The notes beneath the pieces are model-generated. The model saw only the letters and a list, made by a program, of their open reading frames with translations, was not told the DNA's origin and made no database searches. From Rhizobium pisi (GTDB lineage: Bacteria > Pseudomonadota > Alphaproteobacteria > Rhizobiales > Rhizobiaceae), in assembly GCF_003938655.1 (NCBI RefSeq), contig NZ_RJJT01000027.1:1-64000 (forward strand): 64,000 nucleotides of DNA, in the 5' to 3' direction. How positions within the stretch are numbered: position 1 is the stretch's first letter; every line of letters begins with the position of its first letter. Positions 57,514 through 64,000 of this stretch are shown here, in pieces. The translations under genes were made by a program, and so were the position numbers.

Positions 57514-58029
57514 ATGACGACCATGCGTTTTTCGATCCTGCCAGCTTTTATCCTGCTGATGCCGCTTGCCGAAATTGCCGGCTTCGTCGTCGTCGGCCGG
57601 ACGATCGGACTGGCGCTGACGCTTGCGCTCGTCATGGCGAGCTTCGTTATCGGCGTGATCCTGCTGCGTAAACAGGGCATCGGCATCCTCCGTCGCATGT
57701 CGAGCGAAGGCCGAAACGGCGTGATGCCGGGCCGCGAGCTGCTGCAGCCCGCAATGAACGTCATCGCCGCGCTGCTCCTGATCATTCCCGGCTTCCTCTC
57801 AGATATCATCGCGATCCTCATCCTCATTCCGCCGGTGCGCGATTTCGTCTGGCGGGCGATCGCCAAGCGCTTCGTCGTCGTCAACGCCAAGGGCGGCTTT
57901 TCCCCCGGCCCGCAAAACGACTTCCGCGACCGCAAGCCGAATTCGAAGGTGGTCGATCTCGACGAGGAGGACTATCATAGGGATCCGAAGCCCAACTCGC
58001 CCTGGTCCGGCAAACATCTCGGCGATTAA
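57514..58029 (+). CDS. fxsA: FxsA family membrane protein
   Basis: A 171-residue inner-membrane protein with three to four spans in residues 5-110 (ILPAFILLMPLAEIAGFVVV, TLALVMASFVIGVILL, IAALLLIIPGFLSDIIAIL) and a polar tail. PGFLSD is a family signature. FxsA was named for suppressing phage F exclusion in E. coli; its normal role is unclear. ATG 57523 is an alternative start. Confidence 0.88.
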   Translation: MTTMRFSILPAFILLMPLAEIAGFVVVGRTIGLALTLALVMASFVIGVILLRKQGIGILRRMSSEGRNGVMPGRELLQPAMNVIAALLLIIPGFLSDIIAILILIPPVRDFVWRAIAKRFVVVNAKGGFSPGPQNDFRDRKPNSKVVDLDEEDYHRDPKPNSPWSGKHLGD

Positions 58030-58130
58030 GGCACTACGGCCGTTTGATCGCGGCCAGCGCCCAGGGTTGTAAGCCCTTCCCTGAAATGTTAGATGGCGGC
58101 ACCATTCCCATGCCCCTCGAGGAAAAGCCA

Positions 58131-58610
58131 ATGGCAGACGATAACAACAACGGTGCGAGCAGCCCCACTCTTTCGATCCTTGCGCAATATACCAAGGACC
58201 TCTCCTTCGAAAATCCGGGCGCGCCGCGTTCGCTGCAGGCTCGCGACAAGGCGCCGACGATCAATATCAATGTGAACGTCAACGCCAACCCGCTTTCCGA
58301 TACGGATTTCGACGTCGTGCTGTCGCTGAATGCCGAAGCGAAGGACGGCGACAAGACGGTCTTCCATACCGAGCTCGTCTATGGCGGTGTCTTCCGCGTT
58401 GCCGGTTTCCCGCAGGAGCACATGCTGCCGGTTCTCTTCATCGAGTGCCCGCGCATGCTCTTCCCCTTCGCCCGTCAGATCATCGCCGACGTTACCCGCA
58501 ACGGCGGTTTCCCGCCGCTGATGATCGACCCGATCGACTTCACGCAGATGTTCGCTCAGCGCGTCTCCGAAGAACAGGCTCGCGCCAAGGTTCAGGCCGT
58601 TCCGAACTGA
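58131..58610 (+). CDS. secB: Protein-export chaperone SecB
   Basis: A 160-residue chaperone that keeps preproteins unfolded for SecA. Family segments KDLSFENPGAP, NVNVNANPLSDTDFDVVL and FPFARQIIADVTRNGGFPPL are all present. ATG 58131 (MADDNNNG) has GAGGAAAA just upstream. It ends 25 bases before a terminator facing dnaQ. Confidence 0.97.
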   Translation: MADDNNNGASSPTLSILAQYTKDLSFENPGAPRSLQARDKAPTININVNVNANPLSDTDFDVVLSLNAEAKDGDKTVFHTELVYGGVFRVAGFPQEHMLPVLFIECPRMLFPFARQIIADVTRNGGFPPLMIDPIDFTQMFAQRVSEEQARAKVQAVPN

Positions 58611-58636
58611 TCGAAGCTTTTCGGTTTGAAATGCTG

Positions 58637-58662
58637 ATGCCCGGGCAAGTCCCGGGCATTTT
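58637..58662 (+). terminator. Terminator of secB
   Basis: A perfect nine-base stem ATGCCCGGG/CCCGGGCAT with a five-base loop and a short TTT tail, ending at the dnaQ stop. Confidence 0.75.
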
Positions 58663-59381
58663 CAATTGAGGCTGTCGTATTTCGCCCAGATGCCTTTTTC
58701 GCCGAGCTTGGCGACGAGGGCCTGATGCGCCTCGGCCTCGACCTCGCTGAGGCGCGGGGCGAGCGGGCGGGACCGTTGGAGCACTGCGGCAATCACTCCT
58801 GCCTCTTCCGACATTTCACCGCGACCGGTCTGCCCAGATTGAGTAGCCATGCCAAGGCCAAGGGCCGCCTGCCTGCCGCCGATCATCTCGATATAGACTT
58901 CGGCCAGCAGTTCGGAGTCGAGCAGCGCGCCGTGTTTGGTGCGGTGCGAATTGTCGATGCCATAACGCCGGCAGAGCGCATCGAGCGAATTCGGCCCCAT
59001 CGGGTGTTTGCGCCGCGCCATCGACAGGGTATCGAGCACCCGTTCCGGCAAGATCGGCGGCAAACCGATCCGGGCAAATTCGGCGTTGATGAAGCCCATA
59101 TCGAAGGTGGCGTTGTGGGCAATCCACTTCGCATCGCCGAAGAAAGCGAGGATCTCTTCGGCCACCTCCGCAAACGGCTTCTTGTCCTTCAGGAATTCAT
59201 CGGTGATGCCGTGCACGGCGAGCGCATCCGGATGAACCTTCTGGTCTCCCGGATTGATGAAGATGTGGATCGTGTTGCCGGTCGGGAAATGATTGAAAAG
59301 CTCGATGCCGCCAATTTCGATGATACGGTCGGCTCGGTTGTCGAGGCCGGTCGTTTCCGTATCGAAAATGATCTCACGCAT
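58662..59381 (-). CDS. dnaQ: DNA polymerase III epsilon subunit (proofreading exonuclease)
   Basis: A 239-residue 3'-5' exonuclease of the DEDDh class: IFDTETTGLD (first acids), NATFDMGFIN, and HGALLDSELLAEVY with the catalytic His. ATG 59381 (MREIIFDTE) is chosen over 59402. Start overlaps the end of coaE by eight bases. Last gene of the near-origin leftward chain. Confidence 0.96.
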   Translation of the reverse strand: MREIIFDTETTGLDNRADRIIEIGGIELFNHFPTGNTIHIFINPGDQKVHPDALAVHGITDEFLKDKKPFAEVAEEILAFFGDAKWIAHNATFDMGFINAEFARIGLPPILPERVLDTLSMARRKHPMGPNSLDALCRRYGIDNSHRTKHGALLDSELLAEVYIEMIGGRQAALGLGMATQSGQTGRGEMSEEAGVIAAVLQRSRPLAPRLSEVEAEAHQALVAKLGEKGIWAKYDSLN

Positions 59382-59985
59382 TCCGGAAATCTCCCTTGGC
59401 AATCCGCAATTTCAGATCGGCGATGATCTCAAGCACCCGTTCCCTCGTCTCCGCAATGCTGTGGCTGGTGTCGATCAGATAATCGGCGCGACGCCGTTTT
59501 TCCGCATCCGGCGTCTGGCGAGAAAGAATCATGTTGAATTTTTCCTCCGTCATGTCTTCCCGCGCAAGCACCCTCTGGCGCTGAATCTGTGGATCGGTGC
59601 TGACGACGACGATGACATCCACTCTTTCCCAGGCGCCTGTTTCAAAGAGCAAGGGAATATCGAGCAAGACCATCTCGGCGCCGGCGGCGCGCTGCCGAGC
59701 CAGAAATTCCTCTTCGCGTTTGCGAACCAGCGGATGGACGATCGCTTCCAGGCGTTTGAAACCGTCGGGATCAAGGGCGAGCTGGCGGCCGAGTTCATGC
59801 CGATCCACTGCTCCATCCTTCATCGTGCCCGGGAAAGCGGCATCCACCAATGGGGCTGCCTCGCCGGCATAGAGGTCGTGGACCACGGCATCAGAGTCGT
59901 TCAACGGGATTCCGGCGTCGGCGAAGAGCTTTCCCGCCGTTGATTTTCCCATTCCGATGGAGCCGGTAAGGCCAATCCTCAACAT
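59374..59985 (-). CDS. coaE: Dephospho-CoA kinase
   Basis: A 203-residue P-loop kinase for the last step of CoA synthesis. Walker A is GLTGSIGMGKST, followed by DSDAVVHDLY and LLDIPLLFETG. ATG 59985 (MLRIGLTGS) starts one base after the aroE stop; the open frame continues into aroE without meaning. Confidence 0.96.
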   Translation of the reverse strand: MLRIGLTGSIGMGKSTAGKLFADAGIPLNDSDAVVHDLYAGEAAPLVDAAFPGTMKDGAVDRHELGRQLALDPDGFKRLEAIVHPLVRKREEEFLARQRAAGAEMVLLDIPLLFETGAWERVDVIVVVSTDPQIQRQRVLAREDMTEEKFNMILSRQTPDAEKRRRADYLIDTSHSIAETRERVLEIIADLKLRIAKGDFRNA

Positions 59986-59986
59986 C

Positions 59987-60844
59987 TCAATGTGCTTCCA
60001 TATCCGCGACGATGAGCGCGCGCAGCGCCGCATCGACGACCGGACGCTTTCCGAACCATTTCTCGAAGCCGGGCACGGCCTGATGCAGCAGCATGCCGAG
60101 ACCATCGACGATGGAAAATCCCTGCTCTTCCGCCTGCGTCAGGATCGGCGTCTTCAATGGGATATAGACGATATCGGTGACCACGGCATCGGCCGCAAGG
60201 GTCGTGAAATCGAGTTGCGGCGCTGCCTCGCCATCCATGCCGAGCGAAGTGGTGTTGATGAAGAGGCCGGCGCCGTTCATGACTTCGCCAAGCGCGCCGA
60301 CCGGGTGGGCGCGAACTCTGGGTCCGAAGCGATCGGCCAGTTCGCGCGCGCGTTCGACGGTACGGTTGACGACGTGGATCTCCTTGAAACCGCGATCGCG
60401 AACCGCCTGGATGATCGCCCGGCTGGCGCCGCCGGCGCCGAAGACGACCGCGGTATCATGTCGATCCCAGCCGGGGCGGCGCTCGTCGAGATTGGCGGTG
60501 AAGCCACAGCCATCGGTATTGGTTGCGTGAAGGATGCCGTCTTCCAGCCAAAGCGTGTTCGAAGCGCCCAGCTCATGCGACAGCTGATCCGGGCTGTCGG
60601 CAAGCCGGAACGCCCTCTCCTTGTGAGGGATGGTGACATTGCCTCCGACAAAACCGGAACGGCCCTCCTTGAGCGAGGCGATGAAATCCGCAAAAGCATC
60701 CGGCGCCACTTCATGCGCGCGATAGCTGCCCGGCAGGCCGAGGGTCTTCAGCCAGTAGCCATGGATCAGGGGCGAGCGCGAATGCTTGATGGGAAAGCCG
60801 GTGACAAACGCCTTCGGCCCAAATGTTTCACGTGAATCATCCAT
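59987..60844 (-). CDS. aroE: Shikimate dehydrogenase
   Basis: A 285-residue NADP-dependent enzyme of the shikimate pathway. The substrate site is IKHSRSPLIHG and GGNVTIPHKE (catalytic Lys), and the nucleotide loop is VVFGAGGASRA followed by VNRT, typical of NADP preference. The start overlaps the end of maf by eight bases. A parS-like site overlaps its first codons. Confidence 0.96.
   Translation of the reverse strand: MDDSRETFGPKAFVTGFPIKHSRSPLIHGYWLKTLGLPGSYRAHEVAPDAFADFIASLKEGRSGFVGGNVTIPHKERAFRLADSPDQLSHELGASNTLWLEDGILHATNTDGCGFTANLDERRPGWDRHDTAVVFGAGGASRAIIQAVRDRGFKEIHVVNRTVERARELADRFGPRVRAHPVGALGEVMNGAGLFINTTSLGMDGEAAPQLDFTTLAADAVVTDIVYIPLKTPILTQAEEQGFSIVDGLGMLLHQAVPGFEKWFGKRPVVDAALRALIVADMEAH
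60824..60839. other. parS-like chromosome partition site
   Basis: TGTTTCACGTGAATCA differs by one base from the parS consensus TGTTTCACGTGAAACA bound by ParB. It lies at the aroE/maf junction, coding for DSRET near the AroE N-terminus, about 1.5 kb from the proposed origin. parS sites normally cluster near oriC, which supports the call. Confidence 0.75.
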
Positions 60845-61436
60845 CGATCGCTCCGAATTCCCGCAGTTTTTTCAGAAGCGGCAGCATCGGCAGGCCGAGA
60901 ATGGTGAAATAGTCACCTTCGATCTTCTCGAACAGCTGGATGCCCTCCCCTTCCAATTGATAGGCACCGACGCTGGAAAGCGCCCGTTCGCCGACACGCA
61001 CCAGATGTCTTGTGATGAAATCCGCCGTCAATGGCCGCATCGTCAATTCCGCATGCGCGAGATGCTCCCACACGACCACGTCATCGCGGACGATCGCAAC
61101 GGCGCTGTTCAATCGGTGGGTTACTCCGGACAGGGTTTTAAGGTGATTTGCAGCATCGGCCATGTCCCTCGGCTTGTGGAAGACGCGGTCGCCGAGCGAC
61201 ATCGTCTGATCGGAACCAATGACGAGACTGCCAGGAAAACGGCTGCTGACTTCCTCCGCCTTGGCCTTGGCCAGAACCAGGGCCACGGCATCGGCTCCCG
61301 CGCCTGATTTTTCCAACGGGGCTTCCACTGCCCTTTCATCTATCTTTGCGGCATGCGCTTCGAACGACAGCCCGGCATTTTCCATCAGCATCCGCCGAAA
61401 GGGGCTCGACGATGCAAGAATGAGTTTCGCTGTCAT
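60837..61436 (-). CDS. maf: Maf-like nucleotide pyrophosphatase
   Basis: A 199-residue Maf protein: LASSSPFRRMLMENAGL at the start, the DERAVE segment and GSDQTMSL. Maf proteins hydrolyse modified or canonical nucleoside triphosphates to monophosphates and are linked to division arrest or housecleaning. Second in ppsR-maf-aroE-coaE-dnaQ. Confidence 0.93.
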   Translation of the reverse strand: MTAKLILASSSPFRRMLMENAGLSFEAHAAKIDERAVEAPLEKSGAGADAVALVLAKAKAEEVSSRFPGSLVIGSDQTMSLGDRVFHKPRDMADAANHLKTLSGVTHRLNSAVAIVRDDVVVWEHLAHAELTMRPLTADFITRHLVRVGERALSSVGAYQLEGEGIQLFEKIEGDYFTILGLPMLPLLKKLREFGAIDG

Positions 61437-61468
61437 GGGTTCCTCGACGTGCCGACTTCCGTCAGCGC

Positions 61469-62290
61469 TTAGCGCAGCTTCGGTCGCAGGGCAACGATTG
61501 CCGCGGCGGTTTCCTCGATCGAGCGACGAGTGACGTCGATTAGCGGCCAGCTATGGCGGGCGCAGAGCGAACGGGCATATTTCAATTCCTCGGAGATCGC
61601 GGCGCGATCGGTATAGTGTTCGCGGTCAAAGCCCTGCGTCGTCCCGAGGATACGGTTTTCCCGCACCTGGGAAATGCGGTCGGTGGTGGCGATGAGGCAG
61701 ACGATTAGCGGCTTCGTTGCAGCAAACAGGCTCTCCGGCAGGGGTACGCCATAGACGATCGGAATGTTCGCCGTCTTGATGCCGCGGTTGGCAAGATAGA
61801 TGCTGGTTGGCGTTTTCGAGGTGCGGCTGATCCCGATGATAACAACGTCGGCGTCATTAAAATCATCCGGCATCTGGCCGTCGTCGTGATCCATGGTGAA
61901 ATTCAGCGCTTCGATGCGCGCGAAGTAACCGGCGTTCATCACATGCTGGGCGCCGACGCGTCGGCGGGACGGAGCGCCGAGATAGATCTGGAACGCATTC
62001 ATGACAGGCTCCAGCACATTGACCGAGGCAACGCCCATTTCGGTGCAGCGCTCATCGATGAGGCTCGCAAGCTCACGGTCGACGATCGTGTAAAGCACGA
62101 TGCCAGGCGCTTCATCGATCGCCTGTAAAACCGGCAGCAGCTGCTTGCGATTGCGGATCAGGGGATAGACGTGTTCGATCGGCTGAGCGGATCTAAACTG
62201 GGCCGATGCGGCGCGGCCGGCAGAGATGAGAGTCTCTCCCGTCGAGTCAGAAATCAGATGCAGATGAAAGAAGTTCGTTCTGTTCTCCAC
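61469..62290 (-). CDS. ppsR: PpsR-type bifunctional kinase/pyrophosphorylase
   Basis: A 273-residue DUF299 protein: LHLISDSTGETL at the start and the P-loop-like GISRTSKTPTSIYLA. Members inactivate and reactivate pyruvate phosphate dikinase or PEP synthetase by ADP-dependent phosphorylation. In this organism PPDK would be the likely target; its gene is not in the window. GTG start at 62290, directly beside the origin region. Confidence 0.92.
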   Translation of the reverse strand: MENRTNFFHLHLISDSTGETLISAGRAASAQFRSAQPIEHVYPLIRNRKQLLPVLQAIDEAPGIVLYTIVDRELASLIDERCTEMGVASVNVLEPVMNAFQIYLGAPSRRRVGAQHVMNAGYFARIEALNFTMDHDDGQMPDDFNDADVVIIGISRTSKTPTSIYLANRGIKTANIPIVYGVPLPESLFAATKPLIVCLIATTDRISQVRENRILGTTQGFDREHYTDRAAISEELKYARSLCARHSWPLIDVTRRSIEETAAAIVALRPKLR

Positions 62291-62375
62291 GCTATTTTCC
62301 GCTGCCTGTTGAAAAGACTGGATGAAAGGGAGCTAGGACGCCGAGGCGGTCTCCGGCAGGGGAAAACATGCCGCC

Positions 62376-62384
62376 TTATCCACA
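62376..62384 (+). promoter_or_regulatory. DnaA box
   Basis: TTATCCACA, a perfect consensus DnaA box in the proposed origin. Confidence 0.8.
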
Positions 62385-62417
62385 TTTCGAATTTTGCAGA
62401 TCGGTTTCATCGGGCCC

Positions 62418-62426
62418 TGTGGATGA
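62418..62426 (-). promoter_or_regulatory. DnaA box, one mismatch
   Basis: Minus strand TCATCCACA, differing from the consensus only at position 2. Confidence 0.65.
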
Positions 62427-62464
62427 TGGGGAACAGTTCGATCTCTTTAGAGCAGGTCCACAGC

Positions 62465-62473
62465 TTATCCACA
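62465..62473 (+). promoter_or_regulatory. DnaA box
   Basis: TTATCCACA, a second perfect consensus DnaA box, preceded by GGTCCACAGC, a partial copy. Confidence 0.8.
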
Positions 62474-62690
62474 AGCAGGAAGAAAATCACCTGCCCAGAA
62501 GGGACTGGAATCATTTTCGGATTCGAGTTCTCCCCAAACTTTGCGGGCAAGCGGCAAATTCTTTCGCTGATCTTTGCCGGCACGCGACAAATGGCATCGG
62601 CGGTGGATGGATTTTAATCCTTGATAGACACCGACTCTAAGAAATAGAAACCTTTTAAAATATCTTTGTTTTTATATAGGGAAGAAGCGC

Positions 62691-63722
62691 TTGAGCGGGA
62701 CGCGCCGAAAGATCATGAGGGTTCTCGATGGCGAAAGCCTCTCCCCTCCTCCTCTCTGGCTGATGAGACAGGCAGGACGCTATCTCCCGGAATACAGAAA
62801 GACGCGGGCAAAGGCGGGGAGCTTTCTCGATCTCTGCTACACCCCGGAATACGCCGTCGAAGTGACATTGCAGCCGATCCGCCGCTATGGCTTCGATGCG
62901 GCGATCCTGTTTTCCGATATTCTCGTCATTCCCGATGCGATGAAGCGGAATGTTCGCTTCACCGAAGGCCATGGCCCTGAAATGGATCCGATCGATGAAA
63001 CCGGTATCGGAAGATTGGATGGAGAAGGGATCGTCGACTACCTCCAGCCCGTTCTGGAAACGGTGCGACGGCTGCGTGACACACTGCCAGATGAGACGAC
63101 GCTGCTCGGCTTCTGTGGCGCGCCCTGGACGGTTGCGACCTATATGATCGCCGGTCACGGCACGCCGGATCAGGCTCCCGCCCGCCTCTTCGCCTACAAG
63201 CATCCCCGAGCCTTCGAACATCTCCTGATGCTGTTGGCGGATGTGTCGGCCGATTATCTCGTCGCCCAGATCGATGCCGGAGCCGACGCCGTGCAGATCT
63301 TTGATTCGTGGGCCGGCGTTCTCGGCGAAAAGGAGTTCGAGTCATTCGCGATCAGGCCGGTCGCACGGATGATTGCTTCGATCAAGTCGCGACGGCCGCA
63401 TGCCCGTATCATCGCTTTCGCCAAGGGCGCTGGCTACCAGCTGAAAACCTATCGGCAGAAGACTGGCGCGGATGCGATCGGTCTCGATTGGTCGGTGCCA
63501 TTGGCTTTTGCCGCCGAGCTTCAGAAGGATGGGCCGGTTCAGGGCAACCTCGATCCGATGCGCGTTGTTGCCGGCGGCCGGGCGCTGGATGAGGGTATCG
63601 ACGATATTCTCCAGCATCTCGGCAATGGACCGCTTATTTTCAATCTCGGTCATGGCATCACGCCGCAGGCCGACCCCGAACATGTGCGCGTGCTCGTCGA
63701 TCGCGTCCGAGGTCTGATGTGA
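62691..63722 (+). CDS. hemE: Uroporphyrinogen decarboxylase
   Basis: A 343-residue enzyme of haem synthesis that removes four carboxyls from uroporphyrinogen III. Signatures PPLWLMRQAGRYLPEYR and GFCGAPWTVATYM are intact, and the active-site Asp is in ILFSDILVIPDA. TTG 62691 has AGGGA eight bases upstream and fits the family N-terminus (MSGTRRKIMRVL); ATG 62715 is an alternative. hemJ follows two bases later. Confidence 0.96.
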   Translation: MSGTRRKIMRVLDGESLSPPPLWLMRQAGRYLPEYRKTRAKAGSFLDLCYTPEYAVEVTLQPIRRYGFDAAILFSDILVIPDAMKRNVRFTEGHGPEMDPIDETGIGRLDGEGIVDYLQPVLETVRRLRDTLPDETTLLGFCGAPWTVATYMIAGHGTPDQAPARLFAYKHPRAFEHLLMLLADVSADYLVAQIDAGADAVQIFDSWAGVLGEKEFESFAIRPVARMIASIKSRRPHARIIAFAKGAGYQLKTYRQKTGADAIGLDWSVPLAFAAELQKDGPVQGNLDPMRVVAGGRALDEGIDDILQHLGNGPLIFNLGHGITPQADPEHVRVLVDRVRGLM

Positions 63723-63724
63723 CG

Positions 63725-64000
63725 ATGGAAAAGCAGACTGACGGGAAATCCGGCGCTTATGCCCGGCGGCGCGCTCACTTTGCGCTGGCCTTCTTCGCGC
63801 TGATAGCGGTCGGGCTTTTCGCCTGGAATCCCGATAATCTCTATCTCTGGATCAAGGCGCTCCACATCATTTCGGTCATCTCCTGGATGGCTGGATTGTT
63901 CTACATGCCGCGGCTCTTCATCTACCACACCGATGCCGCGCCGGGGTCGGTGCAATCTGAAACCTTCAAGGTGATGGAGCGCCGGCTGCTTCGGATCATC
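63725..64000 (+). CDS. hemJ: Protoporphyrinogen oxidase HemJ (partial, cut by window end)
   Basis: The first 92 residues, from ATG 63725 (MEKQTDGKSGAYARRR), continue past the window. After a basic start come a membrane span (FALAFFALIAVGLFAW) and the HemJ signature WIKALHIISVISWMAGLFY with its conserved His, then MPRLFIYH. HemJ oxidises protoporphyrinogen IX in the inner membrane; pairing with hemE gives two haem steps in one operon. Confidence 0.93.
   Translation, partial: MEKQTDGKSGAYARRRAHFALAFFALIAVGLFAWNPDNLYLWIKALHIISVISWMAGLFYMPRLFIYHTDAAPGSVQSETFKVMERRLLRII

Larger units (their letters stand above)
62291..62690. other. Candidate chromosomal replication origin oriC
   Basis: This 400-base gene-free stretch between ppsR and hemE contains two perfect DnaA boxes TTATCCACA (62376-62384, 62465-62473), a one-mismatch box on the other strand (62418-62426), and an A/T-rich tract (about 62613-62680) suited to unwinding. 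The hemE side is the known oriC position in Caulobacter and Sinorhizobium. I saw no full CtrA site (TTAA-N7-TTAA). It must also carry the hemE promoter. Confidence 0.8.

Overview
This window is chromosomal DNA from a fast-growing rhizobium, most likely of the Rhizobium leguminosarum/etli group. The evidence is the base composition, the ActSR and ChvGI two-component systems, PckA, a truncated HPr kinase with PTS proteins, a tyrosine-type DivL, and the order hemJ-hemE-[origin]-ppsR-maf-aroE-coaE-dnaQ-secB, which is known next to the chromosomal origin of rhizobia. The assignment rests on remembered family and synteny knowledge, not on a database search.

Layout from left to right. At 1-120 a strong leftward promoter looks like that of an rRNA operon lying outside the window. 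342-7102 holds an ornithine-cyclodeaminase-like gene, hrpB, the redox pair actS/actR, mmcB and an L,D-transpeptidase lipoprotein. 7172-11837 holds glcB, an orphan cytochrome P450 and a secreted DUF1402 protein, all leftward. 12026-14356 is hslV-GNAT-hslU, divergent from a long rightward histidine cluster (hisB, DUF2628, hisH, two small unknown genes, hisA, hisF, hisE) that ends in coaA (14522-19952). alkB, arfB and pckA run leftward. They are followed by the rightward signalling block chvI-chvG-hprK-EIIA-HPr and by ahcY, which is preceded by a perfect operator-like palindrome and a RIME-like repeat.

28857-40836 runs rightward: divL, a TsaE/sugar-kinase fusion, murU, addB, addA, trxA. 40909-45968 is the leftward trpF-trpB-trpA-accD-folC cluster. 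46044-50865 holds a zinc peptidase, a DUF2852 membrane protein, a PHB depolymerase, a FAH-family enzyme and a glutathionyl-hydroquinone reductase. Then come DUF2218 and nitroreductase genes, gyrB, and the overlapping chain timA-mltA-smr-xre. fxsA and secB face the near-origin chain ppsR, maf, aroE, coaE, dnaQ. The ppsR/hemE gap (62291-62690) carries two perfect DnaA boxes, a third near-perfect one and an AT-rich tract, and is the likely chromosomal oriC. A parS-like site lies 1.5 kb away inside the start of aroE. hemE and a partial hemJ close the window.

Most of this is conserved core chromosome; I see no insertion sequence, prophage, CRISPR array or tRNA. No clearly new system stands out. 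The most useful observations are regulatory or architectural: the oriC/parS pair, the Tyr-for-His DivL, the 9+9 palindrome in front of ahcY, the RIME copy, the TsaE-AmgK fusion beside MurU, the GNAT gene wedged between hslV and hslU, and the loss of zinc-ribbon cysteines in AccD.
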